DNA of 64,000 bases. Source: Alloscardovia sp963543015. GTDB lineage: Bacteria; Actinomycetota; Actinomycetes; Actinomycetales; Bifidobacteriaceae. The notes under the pieces were generated by a model that saw nothing but the letters and a program-made list of their open reading frames with translations, was not told the origin of the DNA and ran no database searches. A program made the translations under genes and the position numbers. Where the stretch lies: contig CAUTYZ010000001.1 in NCBI GenBank assembly GCA_963543015.1, positions 186,001-250,000 of the forward strand, written 5' to 3'. How positions within the stretch are numbered: the stretch's first letter is position 1; each line of letters opens with the position of its first letter. Positions 1 through 9,081 of this stretch are shown one piece after another.

Positions 1-1
1 G

Positions 2-427
2 ATGCTGTTTACCGATCATCGCGTCTTTAGGAATATCGACTGGGGTCTTCCATTGACCTTCGCTATGTTCTTTATTTTCATTGGAAACATGAAACGCGTG
101 CCGGAGTTTTACTCGCTCGCGGCTCATTTTGTGCAGTTCGATCCGCTTGATATTTCCGTATTGACGTCCCAATTCATTTCGAATATGCCAGCCACTTTGC
201 TTCTGTCCGGATTCTCAGATTCGTGGACTGAGCTGATTATCGGTACGAATTTGGGCGGTTTGGGTACATTGATTGCTTCTATGGCTTCCCTTGTATCGTA
301 CCGTAGCATTGTGTCGCGCTTCCCTGAGAAGAAGGGCAAGTATTTGGCGATTTATACCGGTATGAACATTCTCTTCCTTATCGTTCTTTTGCCGATGGCT
401 CACCTCATCGTGGGACTATCATCATAA
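2..427 (+). CDS. C-terminal fragment of an SLC13/ArsB-NhaD (ion transporter superfamily) permease
   Basis: The open frame enters from the left edge, so only the last 141 residues are visible and the ATG at base 2 is probably internal. The protein is strongly hydrophobic, with about four membrane spans. It contains the sequence TSQFISNMPATLLLSG, which resembles the conserved 'SN.PA' hairpin of the ion-transporter superfamily (dicarboxylate, arsenite and Na+/H+ antiporter types). The substrate cannot be told from this fragment. A strong hairpin terminator follows and separates it from the convergent dnaG gene. Confidence 0.65.
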   Translation: MLFTDHRVFRNIDWGLPLTFAMFFIFIGNMKRVPEFYSLAAHFVQFDPLDISVLTSQFISNMPATLLLSGFSDSWTELIIGTNLGGLGTLIASMASLVSYRSIVSRFPEKKGKYLAIYTGMNILFLIVLLPMAHLIVGLSS

Positions 428-462
428 GGCTGTCGTCATAAGAACCATACACACACATACAG

Positions 463-498
463 TAAAGCCGGGCATCTCAGACGAGGTACCCGGCTTTA
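463..498. terminator. Bidirectional terminator between the transporter gene and dnaG
   Basis: A perfect 10-bp stem, TAAAGCCGGG (463-472) pairing with CCCGGCTTTA (489-498), encloses a 16-nt loop. The two genes converge on it, and the stem ends in A/T on both sides, so it can serve both. Confidence 0.8.
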
Positions 499-516
499 AT
501 CTATATCCGAGAAAAT

Positions 517-2550
517 CTACTGCAGATTCATCCCATCTGCTCGCAGTTTTTCCAGCTCTGTAATGCGTTTCAAAAGATCCAGCTTTTCATCATGATTCGC
601 ACTTCGGTTCATTCTCAACCTCAGCTGGGCGATTCCACGCATGATATCCACGTCGATAAGACGTCCTGCGACCTGAGTCGCATACTGACGTTGTGCTGGA
701 TTTGGTTGAGGTGCTCCTGCGCCCGCTGCTGCCTGCGATGCACGCGACGAGCTTACAGAGCTCTCCTCTTCAGGAATTGGAAGCTGCATGACCGCCAAAT
801 CATCGATAACAGGCTTTAATGTCGGGCCTGCTGCTTTTGCAAGATTGTGCATCCACAAACCAGCTGTCACATCATGACCAGGCATCCCTCCGGCCACGAT
901 AATGGCACGGAATAAATCTCTAAAAACTGGAATCGCAAACGTCGATTCTGTCATACGATTAAAAATCTGCGCATCCAAAGCCCATGGCAGCTGGACGAGT
1001 ATCGCCATCATTTGCTGTTCGGTCGCAAATACAGCATCATCAACGCGATAATACGTCTGATTTTGCACATTGTACCGCTCGAGAGCCTTACGATCTTGAG
1101 GCGTAGTATAGTCAGGCGCATTCTGCGGCCCTGAGCTTCCAGCACTGTGAGGCTGAGCATATGCATCCTCATCACGCACACGCAAGGAACGACGTGCAGC
1201 AGATACTTCTTCGCGCATTGTTTCGATATCAATGCCGATTTCACGGGCAGCATTGCGCGAATACTCACCCAGCAGTGAGCGATCTCGAATTTGCGCGATA
1301 ATTGGCGCGACAGCTTTCATTGCCCCGACGCGTCCTGCCGTGTATTGCGTGTCAAAACGCGTAATTGCTGTATGAATTACCCAGTCGACGAGTGGTTGCT
1401 TCGAATCGACAAGTTGAATAATGGCATCATTTCCATACTTGATACGCAGATCGCACGGATCTAAATTATCCTTCGCGATAGCTACGAAAGTCTGAGATAA
1501 GAAGGCATTGTCCAATTGGAAAGCACGCAGTGCAGCCTTCTGGCCAGCAGCATCACCATCAAAAGTAAAGACTACGCCTGAACCTTGAGTAGGGCCGACG
1601 AGCTTCAGCCCGCCCATAGACGAGTCAGAAATCAGACGGCGAATAAGCTTGGCATGCTCCATACCGAAAGCCGTACCACATGTCGCCACAGCATTCGTCA
1701 CGCCTGCCAGATGGCATGCCATCACATCGGTATAACCTTCGACGACCACTACTTGGCGCTTATCTGCAATCGTATTCTTCGCCAAATCGATGCCATACAA
1801 GACTCGATTCTTGTGATACAAAGCTGTATCTGCAGTGTTGATGTACTTTCCCGGATTGGTATCGTCGTCGTATAATTTACGCGCACCAAAACCGATGACT
1901 TGACCCGTCGTATCGCGGATAGGCCATGTCGCACGTCCGCGGAAATAATCGTATACGCCCCCGCGCTGATTGGGGCGTGCAAGACCAGCATCAATCATTT
2001 CTTGGTTAGTAAAGCCCTTCGATGCCAAATGACGAGAGAGTTCATCCCACCCTCGAGGAGCATATCCGCATCCGAAATGTTCGCAGTCTGCTTGGGTAAA
2101 GTTTCGACCACCTAAAAGCTGACGTGCAGGAAGAGCTTCCTTCGTCATCAATTGGCTCATAAAGAATTTTTGAGCAGCTGCATTGGCTTCCAAAAGCCGT
2201 GAACGAGTCGTTCCTCGATGCTGCTGTTCAGCCATATGCGAGGACTGATCATAGTGCAACTCGATATGGTATCGATCTGCTAGATACTGGACAGCTTCAG
2301 GAAATTCGATGCCCTCAGAACGCTGAACGAACTCAAAAACGTCTCCGCCTAGACCGCAACCAAAGCATTTCCAATGGTTGTTAACTGTATTGACATTAAA
2401 GCTTGGCGTTTTCTCATCATGGAAGGGACACAGACCTTTGTACGAATTTGTGCCGGCTGTTTGTAGCGTCACCGTTGCAGACACAATATCGTAGAGATCC
2501 GCTGCCTCGCGAACTTTCTCGATATCTTCTTTAATAATGTGTCCTGGCAT
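517..2550 (-). CDS. dnaG: DNA primase DnaG
   Basis: 677-aa primase that makes the RNA primers for replication. The N-terminal CHC2 zinc ribbon has C41, H44, C62 and C65 (CPFHDEKTPSF and WKCFGCG). The TOPRIM catalytic core follows, with VVVVEGYTDVM near residue 270 and FTFDGDAAGQ. A C-terminal region of about 200 residues corresponds to the helicase-binding part. A Ser/Ala/Pro/Gln-rich stretch near residues 600-625 looks like a flexible linker. Length is normal for actinobacterial DnaG. It is transcribed leftward, downstream of dgt and alr, with a 225-bp gap before it that holds no gene I can see. Confidence 0.97.
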   Translation of the reverse strand: MPGHIIKEDIEKVREAADLYDIVSATVTLQTAGTNSYKGLCPFHDEKTPSFNVNTVNNHWKCFGCGLGGDVFEFVQRSEGIEFPEAVQYLADRYHIELHYDQSSHMAEQQHRGTTRSRLLEANAAAQKFFMSQLMTKEALPARQLLGGRNFTQADCEHFGCGYAPRGWDELSRHLASKGFTNQEMIDAGLARPNQRGGVYDYFRGRATWPIRDTTGQVIGFGARKLYDDDTNPGKYINTADTALYHKNRVLYGIDLAKNTIADKRQVVVVEGYTDVMACHLAGVTNAVATCGTAFGMEHAKLIRRLISDSSMGGLKLVGPTQGSGVVFTFDGDAAGQKAALRAFQLDNAFLSQTFVAIAKDNLDPCDLRIKYGNDAIIQLVDSKQPLVDWVIHTAITRFDTQYTAGRVGAMKAVAPIIAQIRDRSLLGEYSRNAAREIGIDIETMREEVSAARRSLRVRDEDAYAQPHSAGSSGPQNAPDYTTPQDRKALERYNVQNQTYYRVDDAVFATEQQMMAILVQLPWALDAQIFNRMTESTFAIPVFRDLFRAIIVAGGMPGHDVTAGLWMHNLAKAAGPTLKPVIDDLAVMQLPIPEEESSVSSSRASQAAAGAGAPQPNPAQRQYATQVAGRLIDVDIMRGIAQLRLRMNRSANHDEKLDLLKRITELEKLRADGMNLQ

Positions 2551-2775
2551 TGCTCCCCCACCGAACTGTACTGTCTATTGCCCTCGTATGACTGGATCTT
2601 CGCGATTCGCCCCTCGTGCGATACGTGATAATTGTCGCTGAAAAATCAATCACATTGCTATCTAGGATACAGCACATTCCAGCCGAGCGCGTTCGCTCTG
2701 AGTACATTGTTGCGCTATCTTCAAGTCAGGCATGCGACTGGCTATTTTCCTCTTTATTTTCCTGATTTTCCCTGA

Positions 2776-4047
2776 TTACTCGCACACGATAGAGTGCAAA
2801 CTAATAGCCGAATTATCCGTCAAACTTGCAACTTGATCAACTGCTACACGCAAGCGTTCATCATCATTACTTGCTTGTAGCCAGTCACCTAAGAATTGCG
2901 GCTCGAGCAAGCTACTCGGTGCGGATCCACCACTCATAAGGACATCAATGAGATCTTCGATAATCTTATTTTGCGTGAGTCTAAAAGATTCATGCTCGCG
3001 AGGTTCCATGACAGCGTATACCGCCAAACCTTTCAGGAACGTGATTTCGTAGGAAATATCTTCTGGGATGATGACGTTCGCACTATAGCGCGTCAAACGT
3101 CCCTCTCCATACTGGTCACGCGTGACCCGTTCGACCGATCCTGCAAAACGGCCAATGATATTGGACGTCATATTTTTCAACATGGCAAGGTCGCGACGCG
3201 TCCCCGTATAGGTTTGCGGGAAATGAGTCATTGTCTTCAAACGTTCATACGCTGCAATGAGTTTATCGCCGTCCCATTTTTCGCCATACCACCGGTGCAC
3301 GCATTCGATGACGGCATCGATAACGTCTGCCGCTTGCAAATCCTGCGGTTGCAATGACTGACCTACTATCGCATCCTCAAAATCATGGACGGAGTAGGCG
3401 ATATCGTCCGCAAGATCCATAATCTGCGTTTCCATTGGCTTAGCAAATTGTGGTGCGTTATTACCCGACTTAAGCCATTCAAACACGTCCTTATCATCCT
3501 CGTATACGCAGAATTTATTTCCTTTAGATCCGTCAGGATGATGAAGTCCCTGCTCATGAGTCCACGGATATTTCGTCGCCGCATCAAGAGCAGCTCGTGT
3601 CAAATTCACGCCTGCAGAACGACCATCAGGAAGGAAAATTTTTGGTTCAAGACGTGTGAGGAGTCGGAAAGTTTGAGCATTTCCCTCGAATCCGCCGATG
3701 TTTCGAGAAAGATTCATCAGAACCGTTTCTCCGTTATGTCCGAAAGGCGGATGTCCTAAATCATGCGCTAAGCATGCACAGTCCACAACGTCTGGATTGC
3801 AGCCGAAAATTTCTGCAATCTGACGGCCAATCTGCGCTACTTCCAAGGTATGAGTAAGTCGGGTACGCGCGAAATCATCTGTTCCCGCGAGCAAGACTTG
3901 AGTTTTTGCACCAAGTCGGCGCAAGGCGGAAGAATGAACTACACGTGCGCGGTCACGTTCAAAGGCTGTACGATTGCGCGACTTTGAATCTTCAGAAGCC
4001 CAGCGCTCCTGATCATATGCGGTATATCCTTCTGCCATCATTGTCAT
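2776..4047 (-). CDS. dgt: Deoxyguanosinetriphosphate triphosphohydrolase-like protein (HD superfamily)
   Basis: 423 aa. HD-domain phosphohydrolases of this family cleave dNTPs to the nucleoside plus triphosphate. The metal-binding set is visible: H66 in RLTHTLEVAQ, the H95-D96 pair in LAHDLGHPPFGHNGE, and a later aspartate in DLADDIAYSVHD. The N-terminal sequence SKSRNRTAFERDRARVVHS is typical of the dGTPase-like branch. The start codon overlaps the alr stop by 4 bp (ATGA), so the two are probably translationally coupled. Actinobacterial members are often annotated only as 'dGTPase-like', so nucleotide preference is unproven. Confidence 0.93.
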   Translation of the reverse strand: MTMMAEGYTAYDQERWASEDSKSRNRTAFERDRARVVHSSALRRLGAKTQVLLAGTDDFARTRLTHTLEVAQIGRQIAEIFGCNPDVVDCACLAHDLGHPPFGHNGETVLMNLSRNIGGFEGNAQTFRLLTRLEPKIFLPDGRSAGVNLTRAALDAATKYPWTHEQGLHHPDGSKGNKFCVYEDDKDVFEWLKSGNNAPQFAKPMETQIMDLADDIAYSVHDFEDAIVGQSLQPQDLQAADVIDAVIECVHRWYGEKWDGDKLIAAYERLKTMTHFPQTYTGTRRDLAMLKNMTSNIIGRFAGSVERVTRDQYGEGRLTRYSANVIIPEDISYEITFLKGLAVYAVMEPREHESFRLTQNKIIEDLIDVLMSGGSAPSSLLEPQFLGDWLQASNDDERLRVAVDQVASLTDNSAISLHSIVCE

Positions 4048-5432
4048 GAGATAATTCTTCCTGGATGAAGTGAATCAATTAACGCGATATCGTCATCGCT
4101 GAGGACATCGTGCGCTCCGAAATATAAACGCGGAATGCGGTTTCGCAAGCAGGTAAAAATTTCATAACTGATTGTGTCAGCGCTTCGAGCCCAATCATCA
4201 GCAGTTGGTTCTCCGAAAACCTCACCTTGACCTGGACCGAAAAGTTTAACAGTATCGCCCTCATGAATGCCCAACTCCTGAGCATTACCCTGCAAATCAA
4301 GAACTGACTGATCCATACACACGCGACCCGAAATATGCACAACCTTCGTCGAGCCATCTGCCAATCGCACAGCTACAGGACCACCCATATGGGATACGCG
4401 CTTGGAGCCCAAAGGATTGAATCCTGATGCACTGCGATGAATTCCGTCAGCATACCCGACTGGCATATCCGCTGTGCTTGTATCCTGCTCGGTGATATAT
4501 GTACGACCGTAGGAAATGCCGTGTCCTGCTGGCAAATCCTTAATCGTGCCCAATTGCGCTTGAAGAGTCATGGCTGGTGTCAGCGAATAATCGCTTGGAG
4601 TGCCCATACCTGTATCTGGCTCATAACCATACAAAGCAATACCCGGACGGACGAGTTCAAAGTAAATTTCAGGACGAGTCAATGTCGCTGCGGTATTTGC
4701 CAAATGACGAACCTGCGGGTGAATTCCCGCGGCACGCATACGCTCAACCATCGTATTGAAGTTATCGATTTGCATCTGCGTAACTTCAATTGACTCTTCA
4801 TCCTGAGGAGCATCGGCGACAGCCAAATGACTCATCACGCCGATGACTTCTATCTCGCGCGCATCGATAGAACGGTTCAATGCTTCCAAAACGTCGTCAC
4901 AATCGTCTTGTGTAAAGCCGTTTCGACCGAAACCTGTTTCGAGTTGAATGTGAACGCGAGCTGTTTCGCCGATGTGTCGTGCAGCCTCAGCTACACGTTC
5001 GATATCATGCATTGATCCTAATGCGATATCTATATGCTCGTGAATAAGCTCCTCAAATGGTGAGGTGTGAGCTGAAAACATCCATGCGAGGATATGAGCA
5101 CGTTCTGGACCAATTCCTGCGCAGCGCAATGCTAAGGCTTCACGAGCCTGTGCTGTTCCCAGCCACGTCGCTCCTCCAGCAAGAGCAGCAAGAGCAGCAG
5201 GAACGAGTCCATGACCGTACGCGTCTGCTTTTACAACGCCCATGACCTCAGGAGCAGCAACACCCGCTTCTTGAGCTTGCTCAGCTGTCAGCTCCACGAT
5301 GTGCTGGATATTGCCCGACAATGCACCTAAATCGACCAATGCTTGCGCTGGGTATTCGCGCAATGCGTTTTCGTAACGGCGACGGGCATCGTCATCCTTG
5401 AACTCTGGTAGATCTACTGCAGAAAGTGTCAT
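4044..5432 (-). CDS. alr: Alanine racemase
   Basis: 462-aa PLP enzyme that makes D-alanine for peptidoglycan. The PLP lysine lies in GVVKADAYGHG (K68). The catalytic tyrosine is in HGISYGRTYITE, and VCMDQ matches the C-terminal domain. It carries about 40 N-terminal residues (EFKDDDARRRYENALREYP) before the family core and is longer than the usual 370-390 aa; this is a charged helix and not a signal peptide. It is the first gene of alr-dgt-dnaG. Confidence 0.96.
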   Translation of the reverse strand: MTLSAVDLPEFKDDDARRRYENALREYPAQALVDLGALSGNIQHIVELTAEQAQEAGVAAPEVMGVVKADAYGHGLVPAALAALAGGATWLGTAQAREALALRCAGIGPERAHILAWMFSAHTSPFEELIHEHIDIALGSMHDIERVAEAARHIGETARVHIQLETGFGRNGFTQDDCDDVLEALNRSIDAREIEVIGVMSHLAVADAPQDEESIEVTQMQIDNFNTMVERMRAAGIHPQVRHLANTAATLTRPEIYFELVRPGIALYGYEPDTGMGTPSDYSLTPAMTLQAQLGTIKDLPAGHGISYGRTYITEQDTSTADMPVGYADGIHRSASGFNPLGSKRVSHMGGPVAVRLADGSTKVVHISGRVCMDQSVLDLQGNAQELGIHEGDTVKLFGPGQGEVFGEPTADDWARSADTISYEIFTCLRNRIPRLYFGAHDVLSDDDIALIDSLHPGRIIS

Positions 5433-5742
5433 GACTATCTTTTCTCGTGAGATATCTAATTTTTCGGGTTATCACGTGTGCATATGAATCGCGTGTTAAG
5501 GCGCGTGTATGAATCGCTGAGCGACCACATTGCGTTGCATCGAACGTCATACTCTACATGTGCATCTGCGTGATAATCCCATGCTGAGGATATCGCTTAC
5601 CGTATGTGCAATGCTGAGCTGCTATCGATGTCTGGAGTTGAGCGGTTATCCACGCGAATGGCCGAGCGAATAACCAAACGAATGACCAACTACAGCGCTT
5701 ACTCGATACCAGCCAGCAATTATCGTCTCGTAATCGTAAAAA
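5433..5742. other. Intergenic region between luxS and alr, no gene seen
   Basis: 310 bp without a credible coding frame or strong hairpin. It contains degenerate GCGAATGRCC / GCGAATAACC / ACGAATGACC copies near 5650-5690 and presumably the alr promoter, which I could not place. Confidence 0.4.
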
Positions 5743-6237
5743 TTACTCGACAATCTTACGTTCAAATGCATCAGAGCTAATGCCCTGGCTCAAAATGAGC
5801 TTGCACCATTCCTTAGCTGTGAACAACGAATGATCCTTGTAGTTTCCACATGTCTCGATAGTGGTTGCTGGAACGTCTTCCCACTCAGCTTCAAATGCGA
5901 TGAACTCCAAAGATTCCTTCACAGCGCGAGCGATATCTTCTGTGGAATGCTCACCCCATGCAAGAAGATGGAAGCCTGTACGGCAACCAAATGGAGAGCA
6001 GTCGATATATCCAGGAATACGCTTGCGCAAAGTCACAGCAATGGTGTGCTCGATAGTGTGCAAACCACCCGTTGGGATAGCGTTCTCATTTGGCTGTACT
6101 AAGCGAACATCGTAGTTTGAAATGACATCCCCATGCTCACCGCGCTGAGTGTCAATCAAACGTACGTATGGAGCCTTAACAGCTGTGTGATCAAGGCTGA
6201 AGCTCTCTGGCATAACGTCCTGTGTTGGTTCAGTCAT
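5743..6237 (-). CDS. luxS: S-ribosylhomocysteine lyase LuxS
   Basis: 164-aa metalloenzyme that splits S-ribosylhomocysteine into homocysteine and DPD, the precursor of autoinducer-2, in the activated methyl cycle. Metal ligands H60 and H64 are in LHTIEHTIA and C130 is in ETCGNYKDH. The catalytic cysteine C85 is in SPFGCRTGFH. Length matches the family. No nucleosidase (mtn/pfs) gene lies in the window. Confidence 0.97.
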   Translation of the reverse strand: MTEPTQDVMPESFSLDHTAVKAPYVRLIDTQRGEHGDVISNYDVRLVQPNENAIPTGGLHTIEHTIAVTLRKRIPGYIDCSPFGCRTGFHLLAWGEHSTEDIARAVKESLEFIAFEAEWEDVPATTIETCGNYKDHSLFTAKEWCKLILSQGISSDAFERKIVE

Positions 6238-6464
6238 GTTTCATCCTCACTTTTTGGATAACTGTGCGATAACTGCCGCGCGTTGTGCGACAATTGGCGT
6301 ACCGTTATCAGTCGTTCCTCACGGCCGTTTCAGCGACCGCCCGTCAATCGGCTATTTTGCGCCAATTTCCGTCTTGTATTACCACACTTCATTATAGGCG
6401 AGCGACCGAACGTATGACTGAAATTATGCTCAGTATGAGAACGTTTTTCTGCTATCTACACAAA

Positions 6465-6503
6465 AAGCTGGCGAATCCTCATATAAAGGAACTTCGCCAG
6501 CTT
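6465..6503 (-). terminator. Terminator of the sugar-binding protein gene
   Basis: An 11-bp stem, AAGCTGGCGAA (6465-6475) with TTCGCCAGCTT (6493-6503). Read on the minus strand it is followed by TTTTTG, a proper U-tract, 22 bp after the stop codon at 6525. Confidence 0.85.
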
Positions 6504-6524
6504 ACCTACGTAGGGCAGTTAAGA

Positions 6525-7874
6525 TTATTCTTCTACCGTATAACCTTGCTGCTTTGCATAGTCAACCAAGTCTTGCTGCCAATTCTTAACGCCGACAGAC
6601 AGCTTCTGATCACCGGTGTAGGACTTTCCTACGAAGTCGCCAAACTTTCCGCGAGCATATACTTCGAATGGAAGGAACTTGTAACCAGAACGAACGTTCT
6701 TAGCTGCCTTTGCCAGCTCTTCATTAAAGCGCTGACCGCCAAAGTATTCATGCTGGTTGCCGTCAGCATCTGCGATAGTAGTCTGGTTCAAGAAGCTTTC
6801 CGATGCCAAAGTATTGTTATCAGCTGGGAATGCACCACCATTGACACGTGTAGCAATTCCATCCTTGTTGTGGCATACATAATCGACGAACTTGTATGCT
6901 GCATCAACCTTGTTCTTATCATCTGACTTAATGACGGTCATAGAAGAACCACCAGATTCCGAGCCAGCAGGCTTTCCATCAGAGGTTGGCATCTGGGTCA
7001 CACGCCACTTTCCATCACCATTTGGCGCACCGGAAAGCAAGTTGTAAGGCATCCATGCTCCAATGAGCAAAGACGCAATAGAACCATTGTCAAGACCCTT
7101 ATTCCAATCATCAGTCCAACCAGCAGTCTTTGTATCAATGAGGTCTTCATCAATCAACTTCTGCCACCAGTCTTCGAATCCCTTAACCTTAGGATCAGAA
7201 GTCAGCTTAATAGTAACTGTCTTACCATCCTTGGAAGTATTGAATGGCTTTGCGCCGTTCTGCCATGTCATAGAATTGAAGAATCCAGCATCACCAGAAT
7301 CAGAGGTGATATACGAACCTGTTGCACGAATCTTCTTTGCTGCATCGTAGAACTCATCCCATGTCGTTACTTGGGTTGGATCTACACCTGCCTTATCAAA
7401 GACTTCCTTGTTATAGAACCACGCCATTGGTCCCGAATCCATTGGAAGCCCATAAACACCATCATTAAGGCTCACTGAAGACCATGTTCCAGGAGTATAG
7501 AAATCGGAATAGCTCTTCGCGCCATTGTCAGCAATATTCTGCACATATCCGCGGGTAACATACTCTGGCAGTGCATAATATTCAATCTGTGCCACGTCAG
7601 GAGCACCAGAACCTGCCTGCATTGCATTACTCAAAGCGGTGTACTCATCACGAGTTGTACCTGCATTGACAAGCTTGACAGTTATGTTTGGATTTTCCTT
7701 TTCAAAGCCTTTAACAGTGCGAGATACGGTCGAGTCCCATGCCCATACAGTGATGGTGGTCTTTCCGTCAGCACTGGAATTGTTTGCGCTACCAGAATTA
7801 CTACCGCAAGCAGCAACAGATCCCAACATAGCCACTGTTCCAATAAGAGCTATTATCTTCTTTCCAATCTTCAT
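6525..7874 (-). CDS. Sugar ABC transporter solute-binding lipoprotein
   Basis: 449 aa from the ATG at 7874, chosen because AGAAAGGG lies just upstream and because the product then begins with a lipoprotein signal (MKIGKKIIALIGTVAML, lipobox SVAAC). The rest fits family 1 extracellular sugar-binding proteins (ITVWAWDS, DVAQIEYYALPEYV, YGLPMDSGPMAWFYNKEVF). It should deliver a di- or oligosaccharide to the two permeases encoded just upstream (8076-10005). The nearby LacI regulator and beta-galactosidase suggest a galactoside; this is inference. No ATPase is encoded here, so the importer probably shares an MsmK-type ATPase made elsewhere. The leader carries three palindromes and may be a separate promoter region. 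Confidence 0.92.
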   Translation of the reverse strand: MKIGKKIIALIGTVAMLGSVAACGSNSGSANNSSADGKTTITVWAWDSTVSRTVKGFEKENPNITVKLVNAGTTRDEYTALSNAMQAGSGAPDVAQIEYYALPEYVTRGYVQNIADNGAKSYSDFYTPGTWSSVSLNDGVYGLPMDSGPMAWFYNKEVFDKAGVDPTQVTTWDEFYDAAKKIRATGSYITSDSGDAGFFNSMTWQNGAKPFNTSKDGKTVTIKLTSDPKVKGFEDWWQKLIDEDLIDTKTAGWTDDWNKGLDNGSIASLLIGAWMPYNLLSGAPNGDGKWRVTQMPTSDGKPAGSESGGSSMTVIKSDDKNKVDAAYKFVDYVCHNKDGIATRVNGGAFPADNNTLASESFLNQTTIADADGNQHEYFGGQRFNEELAKAAKNVRSGYKFLPFEVYARGKFGDFVGKSYTGDQKLSVGVKNWQQDLVDYAKQQGYTVEE

Positions 7875-7907
7875 ATTGAGCCCTTTCTCAATGTTGAACA
7901 CCGAATG

Positions 7908-7919
7908 ATTACTAGTAAT
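7908..7919. promoter_or_regulatory. 12-bp palindrome ATTACTAGTAAT in the binding-protein leader
   Basis: A perfect palindrome 34 bp upstream of the solute-binding protein start. Its half-site, ATTACTA, recurs in the palindrome before lacZ (11304-11328). Confidence 0.45.
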
Positions 7920-7957
7920 TACAAGAAGCAATCTAGTATCGTCATTCACATCCTAGT

Positions 7958-7970
7958 GAAGTTCAACTTC
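7958..7970. promoter_or_regulatory. 13-bp inverted repeat GAAGTTCAACTTC
   Basis: Perfect 6-bp arms around one base, between the 40-bp palindrome and the binding-protein gene. Possible operator; no function shown. Confidence 0.35.
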
Positions 7971-7993
7971 ATTCGATTGACATTACCTAGAAT

Positions 7994-8033
7994 AACACTC
8001 TCATAATGTTTGCGCAAACATTATGAGAGTGTT
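7994..8033. promoter_or_regulatory. 40-bp perfect palindrome with LacI-type operator core
   Basis: Every base pairs around the centre at 8013/8014. The core AATGTTTGCGCAAACATT is CG-centred, the form typical of LacI-family operators. It lies between the permease pair and the binding-protein gene. The transcript could also fold into an 18-bp hairpin with a 4-nt loop that attenuates read-through. The minus-strand side lacks a U-tract (GTTATTCTAGG), which favours operator over simple terminator. Confidence 0.65.
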
Positions 8034-8075
8034 TTATAAAATTTTTAAGAATTTATTATCTCAGATCTGATATTT

Positions 8076-9074
8076 TTACTCCTTCACAGCTCCTGCTGCA
8101 AGACCTGACTGCCAATACCTCTGCAGGCACAGGAATGCAATAATGAGAGGAATAATAGTAATCAGCGAGCCTGCGATAACAAGGTTCTGGATAGGAATTC
8201 CACCAGCCGTAGCCGCTTGATTCTTCCACTGATTAAGACCAATAGTCAAAGGATACCAATCCGAATCCTTAATCATAATCATTGGCAAGAAGTAGTTATT
8301 CCATGTCGCCACGATTGTGAAGAGAGCAGTTGTCACGATTCCAGGAGAAAGAAGAGGAAGAGAAATCGTCCAGAAAGTTCTCCACTCACCTGCTCCATCC
8401 ACTCGCGCCGCTTCCAAAAGCTCAGTAGGTACAGACTGCTCTGAGAAAATCCACATCAGATATAGTCCAAATGGCGAAATCAAAGAAGGAATCAGCATAG
8501 CCCATGGAGTATTTGTCAGACCCAACTTTGCAAAGAGTAAGAACTGAGGAACCGCCAAAGCAATACCTGGAACAGAAATTGAACCGATGATTACAGCGAA
8601 GACCGCCTTACGTCCTGGGAACCTAAACTTTGCAAGAGCATAACCACCCATAATGGCAAGCAATGTAGCACCACCAGCACCAACTACTACGTACAGCAAG
8701 GTATTGATGAGCCATCGAGTAAAAATGCCACCATCGTAGGTAAATACTTTTTCGATATTGTCCCACAATGCAAAGCTGTGACCAAAACCCAAACCGAACG
8801 TCGAGCTAAAATCAGCCTGTGTTTTTGTCGCATTAATAACCAAATATGCAAATGGGAACAAGCAGTAAATCGTAAAGATTGCCGTCACTACGGTCAGAGT
8901 GATACTTCTACGTGGATTGTTAACGTTTGCGAATCCAGTCTTTGCGCTGCGCTTCCGCTCTGCTTTTTCATCACGTGCGATACGCTTTTGACGTTGCTTT
9001 TCAGCAGTCTTCGCAGCTTTTTCCATATCACGTACACTTAATGTTTGTGTCTCTGTTGTATGTGCCACTGTCAT
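8076..9074 (-). CDS. Sugar ABC transporter permease (MalG type)
   Basis: 332 aa from the ATG at 9074, placed 5 bp after AGGA. A basic, Lys/Arg-rich cytoplasmic N-terminus of about 60 residues precedes six membrane spans. The EAA loop is EAARVDGAGEWRTFWTISLP, the contact site for the ATPase. It follows the MalF-type gene by 7 bp and both form one inner-membrane channel. The long charged N-terminal extension is larger than usual for MalG proteins. Confidence 0.93.
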   Translation of the reverse strand: MTVAHTTETQTLSVRDMEKAAKTAEKQRQKRIARDEKAERKRSAKTGFANVNNPRRSITLTVVTAIFTIYCLFPFAYLVINATKTQADFSSTFGLGFGHSFALWDNIEKVFTYDGGIFTRWLINTLLYVVVGAGGATLLAIMGGYALAKFRFPGRKAVFAVIIGSISVPGIALAVPQFLLFAKLGLTNTPWAMLIPSLISPFGLYLMWIFSEQSVPTELLEAARVDGAGEWRTFWTISLPLLSPGIVTTALFTIVATWNNYFLPMIMIKDSDWYPLTIGLNQWKNQAATAGGIPIQNLVIAGSLITIIPLIIAFLCLQRYWQSGLAAGAVKE

Positions 9075-9081
9075 CACCGTC

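Noticed and set aside
6285..6926. Plus-strand frame of 213 codons over the luxS upstream region and the sugar-binding gene
   Set aside because: It runs through a terminator and antisense to a confident lipoprotein gene.
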